Below are positions 63,379 to 64,000 of a stretch of 64,000 bases of DNA, piece after piece. The translations under genes were made by a program, and so were the position numbers. Source of the DNA: Methylosinus trichosporium OB3b (lineage in GTDB: Bacteria > Pseudomonadota > Alphaproteobacteria > Rhizobiales > Beijerinckiaceae); NCBI RefSeq assembly GCF_002752655.1, contig NZ_CP023737.1:3868001-3932000 (forward strand), read 5' to 3'. The notes below the pieces were generated by a model. The model did no database searches, was not told the origin of the DNA, and saw nothing but the letters and a program-made list of their open reading frames with translations. The first letter of the stretch is position 1. The number at the start of each line of letters is the position of its first letter.

Positions 63379-63520
63379 CGCCGCGAAGCGGGGTCGGGAC
63401 GAGGGCCCTCCCGGATAAACCGGCTCGAAAGCAAAGCGCTGCGGAAAGTCGGGTGAGACCGAAGCGCCCTCATCCGACCCTCGCTAACGCGAGCGCCACC
63501 TCCCACGAGTGGGAGAAGGG
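63379..63520. repeat. Dispersed palindromic repeat right of IS copy C
   Basis: GAAGCGGGGTCGGGACGAGG, later GCGCCCTCATCCGACCCTCG, and the closing hairpin CCTCCCACGAGTGGGAG. Same family as the repeat at 28918-29051. The left piece at 62055-62077 is the other side of the IS insertion. Confidence 0.65.
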
Positions 63521-63599
63521 GCGCGCGTCGAGAGTCGGCTTACAAACAGCTATTTCGATATCGCCACAGAGGCACGCTCTCCAGAGATTGCACGCGGCC

Positions 63600-63657
63600 C
63601 GTCATCGCGAGCGAAGCGAAGCGATCCAGAGCCGTGGGGCGGCTCCTCACAAATGAC
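63600..63657. repeat. Half-length CATTGCGAG-type repeat
   Basis: CGTCATCGCGAGCGAAGCGA, AGCGATCCAGAGCCGTGGGG and GGCTCCT match the left half of the element at 35940-36021. The right half is missing. It lies near the boundary of the inverted ftsH duplication. Confidence 0.6.
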
Positions 63658-63678
63658 TCCCGTGGCCACCGGCAGGCA

Positions 63679-63707
63679 AAAAAAGCCCGGCGGGGTTGCC
63701 GCCGGGC
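63679..63707 (-). terminator. Terminator of the second ftsH 3' end
   Basis: The reverse-strand copy of the ftsH terminator: GCCCGGCGG / CCGCCGGGC stem followed by a T-run (seven T on this strand). It directly follows the inverted ftsH fragment. Confidence 0.9.
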
Positions 63708-63731
63708 TTTTCAATTCTCTCGTTTCTCGCC

Positions 63732-64000
63732 TCACACGGGGTGCGGCTCCAGACCGCCCGCGTCGGGCTCGGGGCTCGGGCGCGTGCGGCCGGTCGTCGG
63801 GATCGGCGAGGGGCGCGCCGGCGGTGCGTCCGGCGGCACATCCTCGCGCACCGGGCGCTTGCCCTGCAGCAGGCCGATCAGCTCCTCGCCGGTCAGCGTC
63901 TCGAACTCCAGGAGGCCATTGGCCAGAGTATCGAGATCGGCGCGCTTCTCGGTCAGGATGCGCTTGGCGTCGTCATAACCTTCCTGCACCAGACGCCGAA
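63732..64000 (-). CDS. ftsH: Second ftsH 3' end, inverted, cut by the right edge
   Basis: The reverse strand encodes the last 89 or so codons of FtsH ([18 protein letters not shown] to the end [11 protein letters not shown]), with no amino-acid difference from the copy at 59958-61886. It continues past the right edge, so it could be a full second ftsH gene or a fragment. Both copies point toward IS copy C. Confidence 0.9.
   Translation of the reverse strand, partial: RRLVQEGYDDAKRILTEKRADLDTLANGLLEFETLTGEELIGLLQGKRPVREDVPPDAPPARPSPIPTTGRTRPSPEPDAGGLEPHPV

Overview
The window is high-GC, densely coded DNA typical of an alphaproteobacterium of the order Hyphomicrobiales. The neighbour pairs (ubiE-ubiB near mutM; phosphoribulokinase, transketolase and class II aldolase in a row; a pyruvate kinase and ribulose-phosphate epimerase close by) suggest a methylotroph or methanotroph of the Methylocystaceae/Beijerinckiaceae type. 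That placement is an inference: no methane mono-oxygenase, methanol dehydrogenase, RuBisCO or rRNA gene lies in the window.

Layout. 1-5.4 kb: a plus-strand operon that looks like a peptide-modification (RiPP, lasso-like) cluster: HPr-kinase-like protein, PqqD-like recognition protein, GNAT acetyltransferase, asparagine-synthase-like cyclase and an aminotransferase-fold protein that has lost its PLP lysine. No lasso B2 protease and no convincing precursor are visible. 5.6-12 kb: a secreted sulfatase-fold enzyme with a calcium-repeat tail, its probable formylglycine-generating enzyme, and a LuxR-type two-component pair. 12-17.6 kb: seven consecutive minus-strand genes for secreted proteins. Three share a new-looking cysteine module fused to different C-termini (a VHL-beta-like domain and two ricin-like trefoils) and two are STY0301-like paralogues. 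An 87-bp element upstream of the first gene of this island is repeated upstream of the sulfatase gene. This island is the best candidate for an undescribed system.

18-22 kb: LysR regulator, a DJ-1/PfpI remnant, a small mono-oxygenase-fold protein, an SDR, an aldo/keto reductase, and two decayed transposase remnants. 22-29 kb: the yhaO-yhaN DNA-repair pair facing a RelE-fold/UvrD-like helicase fusion whose last motif is frameshifted. 29-31.5 kb: IS4-family copy A inserted in a palindromic repeat, then a decayed DNA methyltransferase. 31.6-41.5 kb: tRNA-Gln, pyruvate kinase, rpe, a secreted zinc protease, the fba-tkt-prk block, and a PfkB kinase. 41.7-47.4 kb: ubiB, ubiE, thyX, an acyltransferase and mutM. 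47.4-51.2 kb: a secreted WxPPxEI-repeat protein, a chemoreceptor and an unknown membrane-anchored exported protein. 51.4-55.3 kb: the sulfate ABC transporter operon. 55.3-64 kb: IS copy B, a TPR-less OGT/SPINDLY-type glycosyltransferase, an HMA-SafE-cupredoxin-LysM copper protein, ftsH, IS copy C, and an inverted identical copy of the ftsH 3' end that runs off the right edge.

How the genes fit together: most blocks are ordinary metabolism (carbon, sulfate, ubiquinone, DNA repair). The accessory parts are the peptide cluster, the sulfatase/FGE pair plus secreted-protein island, and the three IS copies. The IS copies are associated with dispersed palindromic repeats, gene decay and an inverted duplication.
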